DNA of 64,000 nt from Agarophyton chilense (lineage: Eukaryota > Rhodophyta > Florideophyceae > Gracilariales > Gracilariaceae). The notes under the pieces were generated by a model. That model was given only the letters and a program-made list of their open reading frames with translations. It had not been told where the DNA came from and ran no database searches. Positions 21,664-34,065 of this stretch are shown one piece after another; the stretch's first letter is position 1, and the number at the start of each line of letters is the position of its first letter. The stretch spans positions 124,001 to 188,000 of the forward strand of contig JARGXX010000086.1 of NCBI GenBank assembly GCA_030374765.1, in the 5' to 3' direction. The position numbers were made by a program, and so were the translations under genes.

Positions 21664-24600
21664 TTATCCCATTTGGGCTCGGTCTATGGTAGCCGGCAAA
21701 GCCGTGACAGTACGACGATGATACTGTACCACCTTTGACCGAGGTAGGTGCTCTATCGGTTCGTCTGAATCCCATTCGGGGCCGTACCCGTACCAACGGA
21801 CCAAGTATTGGAGATACCCTTTTGGATGGTAGGAGTGCTCCAGAATGCGTCCGACCACGAACTCTTGTCGGTACACTTCCCGGCCATCCCGTATGACGGT
21901 GTCGCTATTTTTGGGTGGTACCCGTCCTGAGCCTGGGGGTGCCGAAGTGATCACGCGTTGGGCGGCTTCGCTCCGGTCGGACTGTGTAGCGCGCAAGGCA
22001 GTCCTCGGCTGAGTGGAATGTCGACCCGACTTCGGCGGTTCATCTACCCCAAGTGCCTGGTTTGCTTCGGCGTTTCTCACTCCGGTTGGAGGGCCCACAC
22101 CGGCGGTTAACCCGGGTGGTCGTTCCGCTAATCGGCGTGGTGAAGCTCGCTTCGGCGGTGAGATTCGCTGGGGCGGTGGCGCATTGTCGCACCTCTCCGT
22201 ACCACGGCGAGGTTCCGTGTAGTCACGTGAGGGTTCCAATGGCTGGCTGTCCGGCGTCGGCGCCGTGGATGTATCCGCCTCCCTGTGCGGGGTACTTGGC
22301 GGTGCGTCGTCCACTCGTACTGTATCAGGCTGCGGTGCGTCGAGCGCATTTGCATTCCGTGTTGCACGTGTGGTCACACCTCGGCGAGTGTTGGTGGCGT
22401 TATCCGCAGCTGCGTTCTGAAGCTTGAATAGCGACTGCTTCGAGTCGTGCAGGACGTCGGTATCAGGCACCCTTGATGGGCGAAGAATGACACGCGACGG
22501 TGCGGCGTTTCCAGCGACGGTATCGACCGGATTACGACGGCTGTCGGGCGCCTCCCCCTCCTTAGACGATGCACCGGGGTTGGTGTCCGTCGGGTGGACT
22601 GGGGAGGAGCGACGGATGCGCGACACGATTCCTTGCGGGTTGGGCGCCGCGGGTAGCGGGAGGTCAGACAAACCCCGAGATGGGTGTGGTAAGGCGTAGG
22701 GACGCGGGTGGACCTGGGGTAAGGGGGTCGAGGAATCCGTTTCAACGGGAGCAGTAACACCAGTAGGTTGGGAGGATAACGGCGGAGGAGCCGATACCAC
22801 GCGATCGCGGGAGATGCGTTCCTGATTACCAGCGAGGTCAACAACGACAGTGTTGGAAGCCACCGAAATAACCCGAAAGAGGCCGTCGGCAACGGGTGAC
22901 AGCTTGCGGCGTGTCTCCTTCTCTGGGTTCCAATTCTGCTTGCGGATGAATACATAACCGTCGGGGGCGAGACGTGGGGGCGAGCGAGGGGCTTTGATAT
23001 CAAAGTCACGCTTGTAAGCGGCCTGGGCTCGGCCCATTGAACGCCGTGCGGCGGGAACGAGCTTCGTGAGCCAAGTTTTCCACGCTTCGCAGTAAGCAGT
23101 CGGTGACGGAAAGGTATCCAGCGTGGGCTGTGGTTCCAGTGCCACGGGCGGTGGGGTACGGGACAGTACCAGCTCGAAGGGTATTAATCCAGTTGTCCTG
23201 TGCACCTGCGTATTGTACGCAAAGGTGAGCGCATCAGTGAACAAGTCCCAATCTTTGGGGTGGTCTGCAACGTATGCAAGGAGTGTCGCAAGTAATGTCC
23301 AGTTGAACCGTTCGGCCTGCTCATTAGTTTGGGGATGGTAATTGGTCGTGAACAGGTTCTTAATGTCCAAGATGCGACATACATCCTCGAAGAAACGAGA
23401 GGCGAACTGTCTCCCGTTATCGGAGAGGAGGTTGACCGGTGGACCGTAGATGGAGACCCAGTGTAGGACGATGGCTTGAGCCACGCTCATAGCGGAGATC
23501 TTCCGTAACGGTACGGTCCGGACCAGCTTTGAGAAGCGATCCGTGATTACGAGTAAGAACTTGTAATTCCGCTTAGTGGTAAGGAAGGGACCGAGTATAT
23601 CGATGGCCACAAACTCCAATGGAGCGCGAGCTGGAAACAGCTTCAACTTCGTCGCATGACGCCGGAGTTTGACACGGTTCCGAGCGCAATCGGTACAAAA
23701 CCACAGTGTTGCGTACCAGTTCACTGCCATGGCAGGCCAGTAGAAGTTACGGCGTAGGGTGAGGTAAAGTTTCCGTCCCCCGACGTGGTCACTCAGTTTG
23801 GAGTAGTGCGACATCGGCAATACTCTCGACTGGAGGTTATGTGGTACCATGATTTGTGGGTGCGATCCGACGGACCGTACAAGGTATCCGGCGTCATTCA
23901 TCTGAAAGGGGAGATTAAATCCTCCATTGAGTTGAGCGCGGACCTTCGCGCAGACCGGGTCAGCGAATTGCTCCCGTATCATCTCCTCTGGAGTAATAGG
24001 CACGAAGTTCCCTGGTAAGGGTTTCTCGGAATCTTCCGAGAGAAGAAAGTCGTCCAATTCGGAACCGGAATCTGAACAGTCCGTGTCTCGTTCCTCGTCC
24101 TCGATGGTAGCGTCGTCGCCATTCACTGCAAAGCAGGGTATTTCATCATCTTTGACGGGTAGTGCTCCGCCAGTAGTGACCAGACGGGAGAGAGCATCGG
24201 CTTGGGTGTTGCACGATCCTTTTCGGTACTGCACGTCAAAGTCAAATTCCGCTAGACGGAGACGCCAACGCATCAAGCGGCCTGAAGGCTCCGAGAGGGA
24301 GAGTAGCCATCGAAGCGATGCGTGGTCCGTGAAAACTGTGAAAGGATTACCCATGAGATAGGGGCGCAACGTTTGTAATTCCCACACTACTGCAAGGCAT
24401 TCCTTCTCCGAGACGGATTAATTCTTTTCGTGGACGTTTAGCGATCGGGACCAGTACCCTACGGGGCGTCTTTCCCCATTGGGTGCAGTTTGAAACAGTG
24501 CAGAACCTACTTGGTGGTCGCTGGCGCCCGTATCTACGGTGAAGGGCCTTCCAGGCTTGGGCAACGAGAGGATCGGGGCGGAGACGACAGAATCCTTAAG

Positions 24601-26613
24601 AGAGTTGAAAGATTCCGTTTGAACGGGGGTTAAGGGGTCCAGTTTTCGTGGTTGTCCTTTCCGCAAAAGCGCATTTAACGGTGCAGCCTTGTCCGCAAAG
24701 TGCGGGATGAATCGTCGGTAGACGTTTGCGAGTCCCAGAAAGGAACGAAGCTCGGTTTGCGTCCGCGGTTCTTTAGCCTCTTTGAGTGACTTAACACGAG
24801 TCTTTTCGATTGCAACACGTCCTGGACGGATAACATGGCCGAGATACTTCACAGTGTCCGTGAAGAAGTCAAATTTCTTCAACTTAAGTGTGACACCCGC
24901 ATCTCGAAGCGTGGTCATGATATCCCTCACATGAGTGAGATGTTTGTCCAGATTATCTGAGAAGACGATTATGTCATCCAGGTAGACCAGGCAGGTACGC
25001 CATTTGAAGCGGGCCAATAGGATGTCAATGGCTCGCTGGAAAATGGCGGGGGCGTTGGTAAGACCAAAAGGCATCCGTTTGAAACGGTAGAGACCGGAGT
25101 GACACGCAAATGTGGTTTTATCATGGTCTTGCTTCCTTACCGGAACTTGCCAGTATCCCCAATTGGCGTCCAGGGATTTAAAGACGGTGGCGGTGCCTAG
25201 CGAGTCAATGTACTCGTCCATTCTTGGGATTGGATACACCTCATTGGCGGTGACGGCATTCAAGCGACGGTAGTCGACGCAAAACCTCCAGGAACCATCC
25301 TGCTTTAAAGCCAGTACTACTGGAGAAGCCCACGGCGACTGAGCCGGTTCAATGACTCCTGCTCGAAGCACTTTATCCACTTGTGCCTTTTCCTCCGCGC
25401 GTGCGGCGGGTCCGGCACGGTATGGGGGCTGAGAGATGGGTCGGGTGTCCGGTAGCAAATCAATCCGGTGTTCCGTAGTGGCAATCTCACCAAGGGAGCC
25501 GTACCACATAGTGGTGAAGTCCCTTAAAAGTTCTCGCAATCGATGGCGGTATGACTCCGGGACGTGGCTGAGATCCAGGTCCTCGAGTTCTTGGACTGGA
25601 TCGGGGCGGTCCCCACTCGTTGAAACGGGCCGCGTCCCTGATTTTACAGGTTGAACCCCGGGTCCCGGCGATGAAATGGGTTCCGGGCTGTCCCCCTCCT
25701 TAGAGTGAACGAGACCGAGAACGTCAGCTGCGGTCAGCTGTGTCGGCACCATAACGATGGGGTGCGGCATGACGGACCCTATCACTTGGTTCTTCACCAG
25801 ATACTGGGGTACAGTCCCTAGATTGGCGATCAGCACGTGAAACGGTTGGTTTGGCTCTACATGGACGATTCCATTCGCAATTGCGAGGCTGTGCCTTTCA
25901 TACAGTGACGACAATGGTTGCAAGACCCGGAGTCCGTGTTGTCGGGAGGTTACTTTCACCATCATTTGGGACTCAGGCGGGACGCACAACGACGCTGTGA
26001 CGCGGAGCTTATTAGATTCACGGTTATCCGGTCGAGGTTCCTGTGCTGCCGGTAGCGGGACATGCTTCTTCGTGGCACGCCTAAGCGGACGACAAACGAT
26101 CGGAATGGACGATCCATCCTCCATCTCGACACGCCGTTGGCGGGGGAAGATCGCTTCGACGAAGCGGTCGCAAAAGTCGCAACCCAAGATGACTGGGGCG
26201 GCTAGTCTCCGACACACGACGAAGTCGAGTTTCACCACGCGAGCGCCAACGCGGACTACCAGTTCTATGAACCCCACCGTATCCAACGCTTTGTTGTTCG
26301 CGTAAGCGACCTCCGGGACGTCGTCGTGGCGGATCTTAGACTGCAAAGCAGGCGGTAACACTTCCTCCATGACAAAGTTCGGAACGGCACCAGTGTCTAA
26401 GATGGTAAGGTGTCGCACTATAAACTGGGGTGAAAGGCCAAGGTCAGCGTAGACGTTATAGTTTCTCTTGGCCATCACCAAAACTCTATCCGGGAACCGG
26501 TTATGGGAAATATGTTTCCACGGACGACGCAGAACACTAAAGTGTTCCAAGTTCACTTCATTAACGGCCTCTTTCCTTGAAAGGATTTTGACCGGGGAGC
26601 GAGGCTTGGACAC
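21664..26613 (-). pseudogene. Element C pol region with C-terminal chromodomain
   Basis: In minus-strand order: retropepsin LTILDTGAVPNF near 26.4 kb; RT with FKSLDANWGYWQVPV and LVYLDDIIVFS near 25.0 kb; RNase H with FTVDTGASDHQVG and ADALSRL; integrase with VAIDILGPF, LLSDNGRQF and YHPQTNEQAERFN; a long Pro/Arg-rich linker; and a chromodomain near 21.7-21.9 kb (EFVVGRILEHSYHPKGYLQY, LVRWYGYGPEWDSDEP). The chromodomain defines it as a chromovirus. Fossil. Confidence 0.9.
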
Positions 26614-28731
26614 CTCGGGCGCAGTCTACCTCGACTCTGAGGGCGCCCCTTCTTGAGAGGAGACTCCCACATTTAGTTTTTCTGGGCCTGCTCCGCCGGA
26701 GGCGGCTGCTCAGGACGTTGAGCAGGCAAGGGCGGGGCTTCAGGTCCAGAAGGTACCGCAGAAGCGGTGGGGTGACCGACCACGTCGGTGACACGGGATT
26801 CAGTTGCAGGTACGACCCGAGCTCGGGGAAGCGACACGTGACGTGGAACATCCGTACGAGCACGGATATACGATGCAATCGGGACAGCTGCTTTGTCCTC
26901 CGGGGATAGGGCTCGTAATTGACTACGACTTGTGCCCATTCTCGGAGAGAAAACACACATTGTGGAGAAGTATGGCCTGGTTTGTAGCAGAGATGACAAA
27001 TCAGACCAGAAGCCGGCGTTGGGTGGCGAGGCTCGGCGAACTTCACCGCGGGGCGGGTATCTCTCAAACCAGGACGCGAAAAGCGGACATTACCATTCTC
27101 GTGTGGGACGCGTGGCGCACGAACGCGACCATTATCCGCAAATAGTAGCGAGCCATCCTCAATCACGTATTGTGATTTGTCCAAGGTTGAGGGTAACTCC
27201 GTTGTTGGGATGGAATGAACGTCGCTATGGGCTAGCTGCACGTTATCATAATCCCTTCGAGAGGCCTGTTCGTCGATCATCGAAGCTGACGGGGTACCGT
27301 GTTGTAGCACCAACGCTTTTGCGGACCTAACCCTGGATCCAGGAGTGCGTGCGCGCAGGACTTCACCTTCTGCGCGAGCGAACTGCACTAGTTCCAAATA
27401 CGTGGCTTTAGGTCTATCTTCTCGACGTCGAGCAACAAGAGTCCGGATCGCCGGGTCCAAACCATCGACAAACATGGTGCAACGCTCTTCAGCGGGGTAA
27501 ACATTGCCACAGCGGTGGAAGGCCTTGTTAAGGCGCGACGAATAATCGGTTTCCGACTCGCCTGGCCGTTGGCGAGTGTCCCGCAAGGTGCGTATAGCCT
27601 GCTGAAGGCGGAATCAGTAGCATACGACCTCAAAAGGTACTGAAGTGCTTCGGGCCAGCATGTTACCCCTCCTTCGGAAGCGCGTGATGAACCTCTGACA
27701 GAGTGATACTGGTCTTCTGCAAGGCGACGTAAGAAGTACGGTAAGGCAATGTAGGCCTGTCCCTCGTTCATTCCAAGGATGTCAGCTTCCGCGACAAAGC
27801 GTGCCAAGAAGACCAACACCAATATTGGGTCTTCTCCAGAAAACAACTGGTTTCGTAGTGAGAGCTGCATTCGCTTAATGCAGTCCTTCACTCTTCCCGT
27901 ACCACGGGGTGTACGATCCAAAGAGGAGTCCTCCAAACGGTAGTACCGGTATGATAAGAGCTTCTTAAAGAGCGAATTGGTCGGTTTCAGCTCCTTCAAA
28001 CCTGTGTGCTTCCTTCCCTTCGTGCGGGCGCGGATCACACCATGGGTGGCTGTTGACCGCTTAGAGCGTGAGGAACGCTCACGGCGAGCTACTTCCACCT
28101 ATGAATCGGAAGAGTCGGACTCCGAGGATGAGGAATCCGACGGTTCGGGATCCGTGTTTCTTCGCTTCTTTCGAGCCTGGCGGTTCTCTTCCTTTCTTCC
28201 CTTGTGGGATAATGCAACCGGCTCGGCCGGATCATCCCCCGACATTAGGGTTTGTCCCAACGTCTCGAGACGGCTTCGAACGCGCGAGAACTTGTCCGCG
28301 ACGTCCTTGACAAAGGCCGAGGATCCACCAAGGGATTCTAGAATCGAGTTCACATCCGCACGGAGGACACGGAGGTCCTCAGAAAAATCCTGCGTAGCAG
28401 TGTCAGTTACCTTCTTGCGAAGGGAATCGAACTCCTCTGCAAGGATGACTTGAGCTTCCCGCATAGAGCGGAGTTGTTTTTCCACAGCTGCAAAGCTGGG
28501 ATGGAGAGTGACGTCCCTAGCAGCGGAGAGCATCTGGGCGGCGGCAGACGCCGGTCCTGCTCCACTTGCTGGGGGTGTCAAATCAGAGACAGGAGGTCTT
28601 GAGGTCCTTCCACCTGGCACGCCAGTCGATCTACCGGTATGAGACCGTGGACGGACCGAGATACGGGATGGATGCGATGGTTCCGGTGCACCAATTTGAC
28701 TCCTCGTCCTCGAACGGTCTTTGGACGACAT
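26561..28731 (-). pseudogene. Element C gag region
   Basis: Starts with a basic Ser/Arg/Pro-rich segment (MSSKDRSRTRSQIG), then a helical stretch, a Ser/Glu/Asp-rich tract, capsid-like sequence (YLLRSYATDSAF, FHRCGNVYPAEER) and one CCHC knuckle CHLCYKPGHTSPQC. Same order as in B and D. Fossil. Confidence 0.8.
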
Positions 28732-28875
28732 GAGATCAGAATCCGTTACACGTGAGTATCCAAACCCGATCGGCTAGTGGGGCCAAGAAGCTTCCTCAAA
28801 GAGGGCAACTGAGATCTACCTCAATTTGTGAGTCCTCTTTCCGCTTAATCGTGACTGAGTGTGCCCGACTCATTT

Positions 28876-28893
28876 TTCTAAGTCGGGAGACCA
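28876..28893 (-). other. Putative primer-binding site of element C
   Basis: TTCTAAGTCGGGAGACCA on the plus strand, three bases before the 5' LTR. Identical to the sites of B and D although the LTRs themselves differ. Confidence 0.6.
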
Positions 28894-28896
28894 GTT

Positions 28897-29699
28897 TGTA
28901 GGACAACGCTTGGAGCGGAGACACCACGAAGATGTTCGGGATCTTCCTCTCTTGAGAGACGCACCTCAGGCGGAGGAGACGCGTCTCAGCGGAGCACAGA
29001 AACAGAGCCACTCTGGAAAGGCACGACGGAGTCGGGTGTAAGACCGAGGCCGATCCGGCGGGATATACTTAGAGTGTTTAGGTGAGCACGGCACAGTCCG
29101 GGGTGTGACCAATCCTAGGCGGAGCGGTATCACGGCGATTGTCGGGAAAAGAGCAAGGAAACACTCGTATGAGGCAGGCGAGCGGGGTGAGTGAGGTGGC
29201 CACTCACGAGAGCCAAAAAGGAGAACAAGAGGAAAACGGGGGCGAAACCCTATACAGGGGCGAGACTACGACAATTGTCGGCGATTAAATATGAACCCAC
29301 GGTGGTGGTAGCACTCTGGTCGACAGAGGGGTGGATAAACTAAAGTGCGACGGGCGCTCACGCAGTATGCGGTGAAGACGCGCCGAAGGCGAAGAGTTCA
29401 GAGCCAAGACTCCCTACTTGGGATCTCCCAAGAGGGTGTTTACTGGGGAGCAGTGCTCAACCTCCTAAGTAGTGTGGCGCGCGGCCCCTGACAGTGGGCG
29501 CGCGCCCGAAAAAGAGACACTAAATAGCAATAGCGTAGCTAAATAAATACTGAAAATTACTAAATGATACTAACCATAAGGTAGAATCCGGGCCACGTGT
29601 GGCACGCCTCGCACTCGAGCGTCGGCATCCGTGCAGTCCACGTGTTCCACCAGTGTGCACTTCCGGTCCTAACCCGCCGTCGAAGGGCATTGTCCTTCA
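28897..29699 (-). repeat. Element C right LTR (5' LTR)
   Basis: Begins TGTAGGACAACG. The far end is set at CCTTCA by comparison with the left LTR and by the start of an unrelated direct repeat at 29702. Confidence 0.75.
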
Positions 29700-29701
29700 A
29701 C

Positions 29702-30006
29702 TACCTCTTCTTAGGAGGCTTTGTACGGATTTTACGCGCGTGCTTCTGTTAACGCAGAAGTGGAAAGGCTTAATAGGCCGTTACACATTTAGAGTGTCTG
29801 ACGGGAAGCCAGGGATTCTGACCTCTAGGTACTATTGACACAAGTTCTTTGTTGCGTTTGATTAAGGAGATCAAGAAGACGAAGTTTGCATCAGAATACT
29901 TCATCTCATTTCATCTATCTGGGCCATTCAGTAACGCAAAAGGCCTATTATTGCTGGTTTACTGTAAAGTCTGGCCCAGAGCGTCACACCCAAAGATGGC
30001 GTCGAC
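29702..30006 (+). repeat. Diverged direct repeat R1
   Basis: Shares with 30872-31172 the blocks TTACACAT, AGTGTCTGAC, CTATTGACA, CATCTATCTGGGCCATTCAG and CAAAGATGGCG in the same order and spacing, at roughly 70-75% identity by eye. It starts just outside the right LTR of element C. Confidence 0.75.
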
Positions 30007-30871
30007 AGGAATCATCACTGTTCCTGCCACCACAGAATGGGACCTTTTGTCAAATGCTTGCAAATATAAATAGGCACAAAACATTTGCGGAATGAGAAGC
30101 TTCTGAGATTGAAGAACTCTTGTAGGTATCTTAATGCGTACAGTCTTCCAGCATTGCTGGAACACACGTTTGAGAAGTGCCAGCAGGATCTTCCCTCTAT
30201 ATTTCACCGCTGGTTTCGAAAGCCATAATGACGCATTAAAAAATTTATATATTTGTTACAATTTTATTGGTTTTTAGGCTGCTTCAAACGCTGTTAGCTG
30301 CGATAGGAGTAACCTAAAAGCACATAGTAGTAACTATCGAGTAGTAATGTGTTTCAGCTCCATATTGGAGGATCTAAATCTCTAAAGCGAAGGCTCTGAT
30401 GTCTCCAAGATCTCTCTCTCGGACGACTTCAACCAAAAATTGGCACCCAAAAACATTATCTTCCTTTTACTTCGAGCCATTCAACTTTATCAAAAGGTGA
30501 GGCGTTTGCCGTCTGGATTTCATTGAGGCGAATGCCGCTGGGAGAGCAACCCCGTACATTATAAAATTTTTGAGGCGTGTGGCGCAGTGCAGGGGTCCAG
30601 TGAAGCGTTAGCCACTGGGCGGAGCACCCCTTGTCAGCACAATGCACTGGTTGAAGCGCCTTCGGAATGGACGGGAGACGGTCTGTGTGTACCAACGGTA
30701 CTGGGTATTTATAGAGAGTTACTACAGAATTAAAAGCCTGTGACGTTGGTGAAGACTTGGTGGCGATCTAGTATCTAGTACTGGACGGAAAGATGCTGCA
30801 TGTGGTGCCGCATAACCTTTCCCGCAAAATCCCAGCTTCGGGTATAGAGTGAAACATGTCTTTGTGTTTTT

Positions 30872-31172
30872 ACCTCTCCTCAGAAAGTTTAGTAGGGATT
30901 ATACACGCTTGTTTCTGGATAAGGCGGAAGTGGGAAGACTAAAGTAATCGTTACACATCCGGAGTGTCTGACCGGAAGTCAGGGTGTCGGGCCCTTTAGT
31001 GACTATTGACATAAGTATTTGGTCGCGTTGGTTTAAGAAGTTTAAGAAGTTTAAGAAGTTTATTTCAAAATGTTTATATCTCATTACATCTATCTGGGCC
31101 ATTCAGTAACGGAAAAGGCTTTATTTCGCCGAAGTTTACTGTAACGTCTAGACCACACCGTCACACCAAAGA
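30872..31172 (+). repeat. Diverged direct repeat R2
   Basis: Second copy of R1, same strand, about 870 bp downstream of R1's end. It contains an extra 9-bp microrepeat not seen in R1. Confidence 0.75.
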
Positions 31173-33496
31173 TGGCGCCCACAACTCTACAGCTCACGTA
31201 ATGCTGATTGAAGAGGACCTCAGAATGCAGCTGCAAAATGTGGAAATGACGATCGATACCAGCCCCTCCAACTTGTCATTTTTTCTGTTAGACTTGTACT
31301 GACTGCTCGCTGCGCTCTGATTCTTACGCTTCGCATTTGTTCGATATTTTCAAATGCTGAAGACAAAGGTGTGGTTACCGAGGCAAGAAAATATCCGCCA
31401 AAGTATTGTCCTTGCACAGTGAATGAACAGAATGGCAGACTGCCGGGAAACAGAGTGTGGAGAGTGAGGGAAAAAAAAAGAGATACACAGAGATAGGAAG
31501 TTGAGCCAATGCTCCCGCCGCCACGCTTACTTGGCTCTTGCGGACCGCTTGCACTCGTGCCAACAATGGGACAAGGCGCTCGCACTCTCACGACACACGC
31601 ACCACAAGTAAAGTGTGTGTTTATTATAGACATGTCCCGACGCTGGCCTGTTAAGTTGTACACTCGACTCGACGCATTGTCACTTATCTCTAGGCAGAAG
31701 CAGTCTAACTTCGAAAAACGCCCGAATTGTTTCAGCCTTTGACTTTTTTTTTTTTCTATTCGGCTGTCAGTCATTCCTTCTTTCAAATGGACTGGAATTT
31801 TGTTGGTTTTAAAAGACTATCGATACATTCAAGTATACTGCCACAGAGCCGATTACTCACATGACCTGCTTCAGGAAGAACCATAAATATGCCACGCACA
31901 AAAGGACACGGTGGACTAAACGTTTCACCGACAATATCTGTTTCGAGCGGAGATATTGGCCCGCGGCAGGTATCGACAACTTATCGTATGAGCGCATCGC
32001 GCAAAGTATGGTCCCCAAACTTACAGACGAAGCGATCGTTTGCGTGATTCTTGGGCTGATCACAGGCTACTTCGAAAGCTTACCTATTTTTACTCCACCA
32101 AAACAATGCAATGGGAATAAAAGTGTCCTTTTTTCATCGCCAGCATTTGGGCATGTTAGGTTTGTTGATGTTTTCTTGTTTTGATTCAATTGCACCTGTA
32201 TTGGTGAATGTCGGACTCTTCGCCGTAGTAGGCAGGGAGGGCACTCGGCCAAAAGGTGCGTAACGTGGTGTATGTTTTGCGGGCTTTGTGAAGAGCAGAG
32301 TGATTTTTGGCAAAAAAATAAAATAAAACGAAACACGGCGACATGTTTAACGTTGTGTGTTATTGAGTAAAACACAATTGTTTTAATTGAACAACGTCAT
32401 TCTCTCATTCTCTCATGATTCTATTCATGGAGGACATAAAACCCATATGTTTGTTTCTTTTTATGAAACAATTGCCTTGCAGCCAGAACATTGACATAGC
32501 AGCAAGTGTTCATATTGGTTTTGAGGGTGAATCTGTGTTTCTAGACTAGAGCGTAACTGAACATAAGGCTCAAGTCTGAATAAGGCAGCGTTGCATGAAT
32601 AAGTTGCAACTCAAGACCGAAGGAAATGGTATGTCCACATGGTGGATATGTGCCGCATTCTGTGACAGCCACAGCGGCAGAGCGTTTGAATCTCCTGACA
32701 AACGTTCACGTTTGTTTCTTCCAGCACGTTTCTTTGACGCATGTTCCGCATGTCTTCTTTTTTATTGTTTTTTATTTTTTCCGCCACGGCCTGCAGGAGT
32801 GCGGCGTATCGCCAAATTTCATTGGATTGGCGAAGGCGGGCGGATGTACTGGGCGGCGAAGAGGGCAACATTATGGCGAGTTCCTTGCCGAGTCCTTTAC
32901 AAATTGGCAATGCGCTTTTGTGGAGGCAATCGATGTTGCTGTTTTTGGCCAAAAACGTTCGGAAAGATTTGACCCATTTCAGTAAGGCAACTCCCATCGG
33001 TATGTAGTGGGAGTGGAACAAGTCAGCACGCACTGACTGCTTCTGCAATCGTTCATTAGACGAAAGATTGATGCGCACGGTCTAAGCGTTGAAAAACACA
33101 TTTGTTCTTCCTTACTTTTTGGGCAGAAAGTTTGTGCAGTGGTTCAAGTAGGTCGGCAATCTGCGTCAATCGATACGGCGTGTACCGTGACAAGCCGAGT
33201 ATCTCTCTCGTATGTCGATAGCATTTCTGATTGGTGTTTGTGAATGGCGCGCGCTGCCGCGAATCGGCGCTGAAAACGTAGCGCGTTGTTCTCATGAGGC
33301 AGCGCGGCATATCGATGCGGCGGGCATTGCACGGGGCAGGAAGCGTAGAGTGCTGCCAAAACGATATGGCGAGTGGTTTATGCTATAGATAGTAGCAAGT
33401 CGAAAGAGGTGTGGATAATGTGGTGGTGGGGATGGAGGACGGAGGTGTGGCTCTCTCTACCAAGGCGGCGATGAGCAACAAAGTGGTACGTGGGTG

Positions 33497-33610
33497 GGTA
33501 GGTAGGTAGGCAGGTAGGTAGGTGTAGCAAATCGACGACACAGCGATTGAAAGCAACAAAAAGAAACGGGGCTTGCGCCAAGGGTGTGGTGTGGTGTGGT
33601 GTGGTGTGGT
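33497..33610 (+). repeat. Simple repeats (GGTA)n and (GGTGT)n
   Basis: GGTA/GGCA units at 33497-33523 and about five GGTGT units at 33583-33610, upstream of the zinc-finger gene. Confidence 0.9.
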
Positions 33611-33849
33611 GAAACAGCACAGGCAGCGTAGCAGTAGATGCGAGGAATGTGCGGCACTCGGGATAAAAGTGAAGGGGCGGACTAATGCCAAAAGATGAGG
33701 GCAAAAAAAAATTGTGTTGAGTGAGTGTTGAGTGAGTGTTTAGTGGGTGTTGTGTGTTGGGCGAATAGCAGACGACAGCGCACGAAGCACAGAGCGCAAA
33801 AAAAGTGCTGACATTGAGCTGTGCAGCAAGCCAAGGAGAAAAAGAGAGC

Positions 33850-33872
33850 GAGAGAGAGAGAGAGAGAGAGAG
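33850..33872 (+). repeat. (GA)n tract upstream of the zinc-finger gene
   Basis: About 11 uninterrupted GA dinucleotides, followed at once by TATAAAT (33874-33880). GA tracts in promoters can bind GAGA-type factors; any role here is inference. Confidence 0.85.
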
Positions 33873-33969
33873 TTATAAATGTGTTTCAGTGGGCGTTCCA
33901 CCGGGCGGAAGGGTGTTGGGGGCGGAGTTGGATGGCAGTTCCACCTTGGTTGGGTTTGGTTTTGGGCGG

Positions 33970-33976
33970 TATAAAA
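33970..33976 (+). promoter_or_regulatory. TATA box candidate of the zinc-finger gene
   Basis: TATAAAA about 90 bp before the ATG at 34066. It supports a transcription start near 34000 and argues against a start further upstream in the same open frame. Confidence 0.5.
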
Positions 33977-34065
33977 CAGGCGATGGGAGAGATTTGCGAG
34001 GTTGTAGGGCGACGGAGGTCGGTGGCGTGGGCGAGCTCAACTCGACAAGAGAGAGTGAAAGGCGG

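Larger units (their letters stand above)
18660..29699 (-). mobile_element. Element C: Ty3/gypsy chromovirus with antisense ORF
   Basis: LTRs beginning TGTA(T/G)GACAACGCTTGG at 18660 and 28897 enclose minus-strand gag-pol and a plus-strand aORF next to the left LTR. The layout is identical to B, but LTR and protein sequences are clearly different, so it is a separate family of the same lineage. The LTRs agree at roughly 95-96% over most of their length by eye but differ in length (888 and 803 bp). No exact 5-bp target duplication is seen (GCACC left, ACTAC right). It is a fossil with about four breaks in gag-pol. Confidence 0.9.
29700..33800 (+). other. Intergenic region without a convincing gene
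   Basis: About 4.1 kb. It holds the R1/R2 direct repeats, a 9-bp triplicate (TTTAAGAAG, about 31033-31063) and simple repeats near 33.5 kb. Open frames on both strands are short, have no recognisable domains and lie mostly opposite each other, so none is called. A stretch at 32.6-33.0 kb stays open in several overlapping frames without any coding signature. Confidence 0.55.

Noticed and set aside
29700-29725. CTTCTTAGG after the right LTR of C, similar to CTCCTTAGG inside the left end, as part of the LTR
   Set aside because: The same bases belong to direct repeat R1, which has a second copy at 30.87 kb; the LTR end is better placed at 29699.
31220-31786. Minus-strand frame of 188 codons
   Set aside because: No domain, Ser/Cys/Phe-rich composition typical of chance, and overlapped by other open frames.
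32595-33007. Several overlapping open frames on both strands
   Set aside because: All frames open at once with no codon or domain signal; likely chance.
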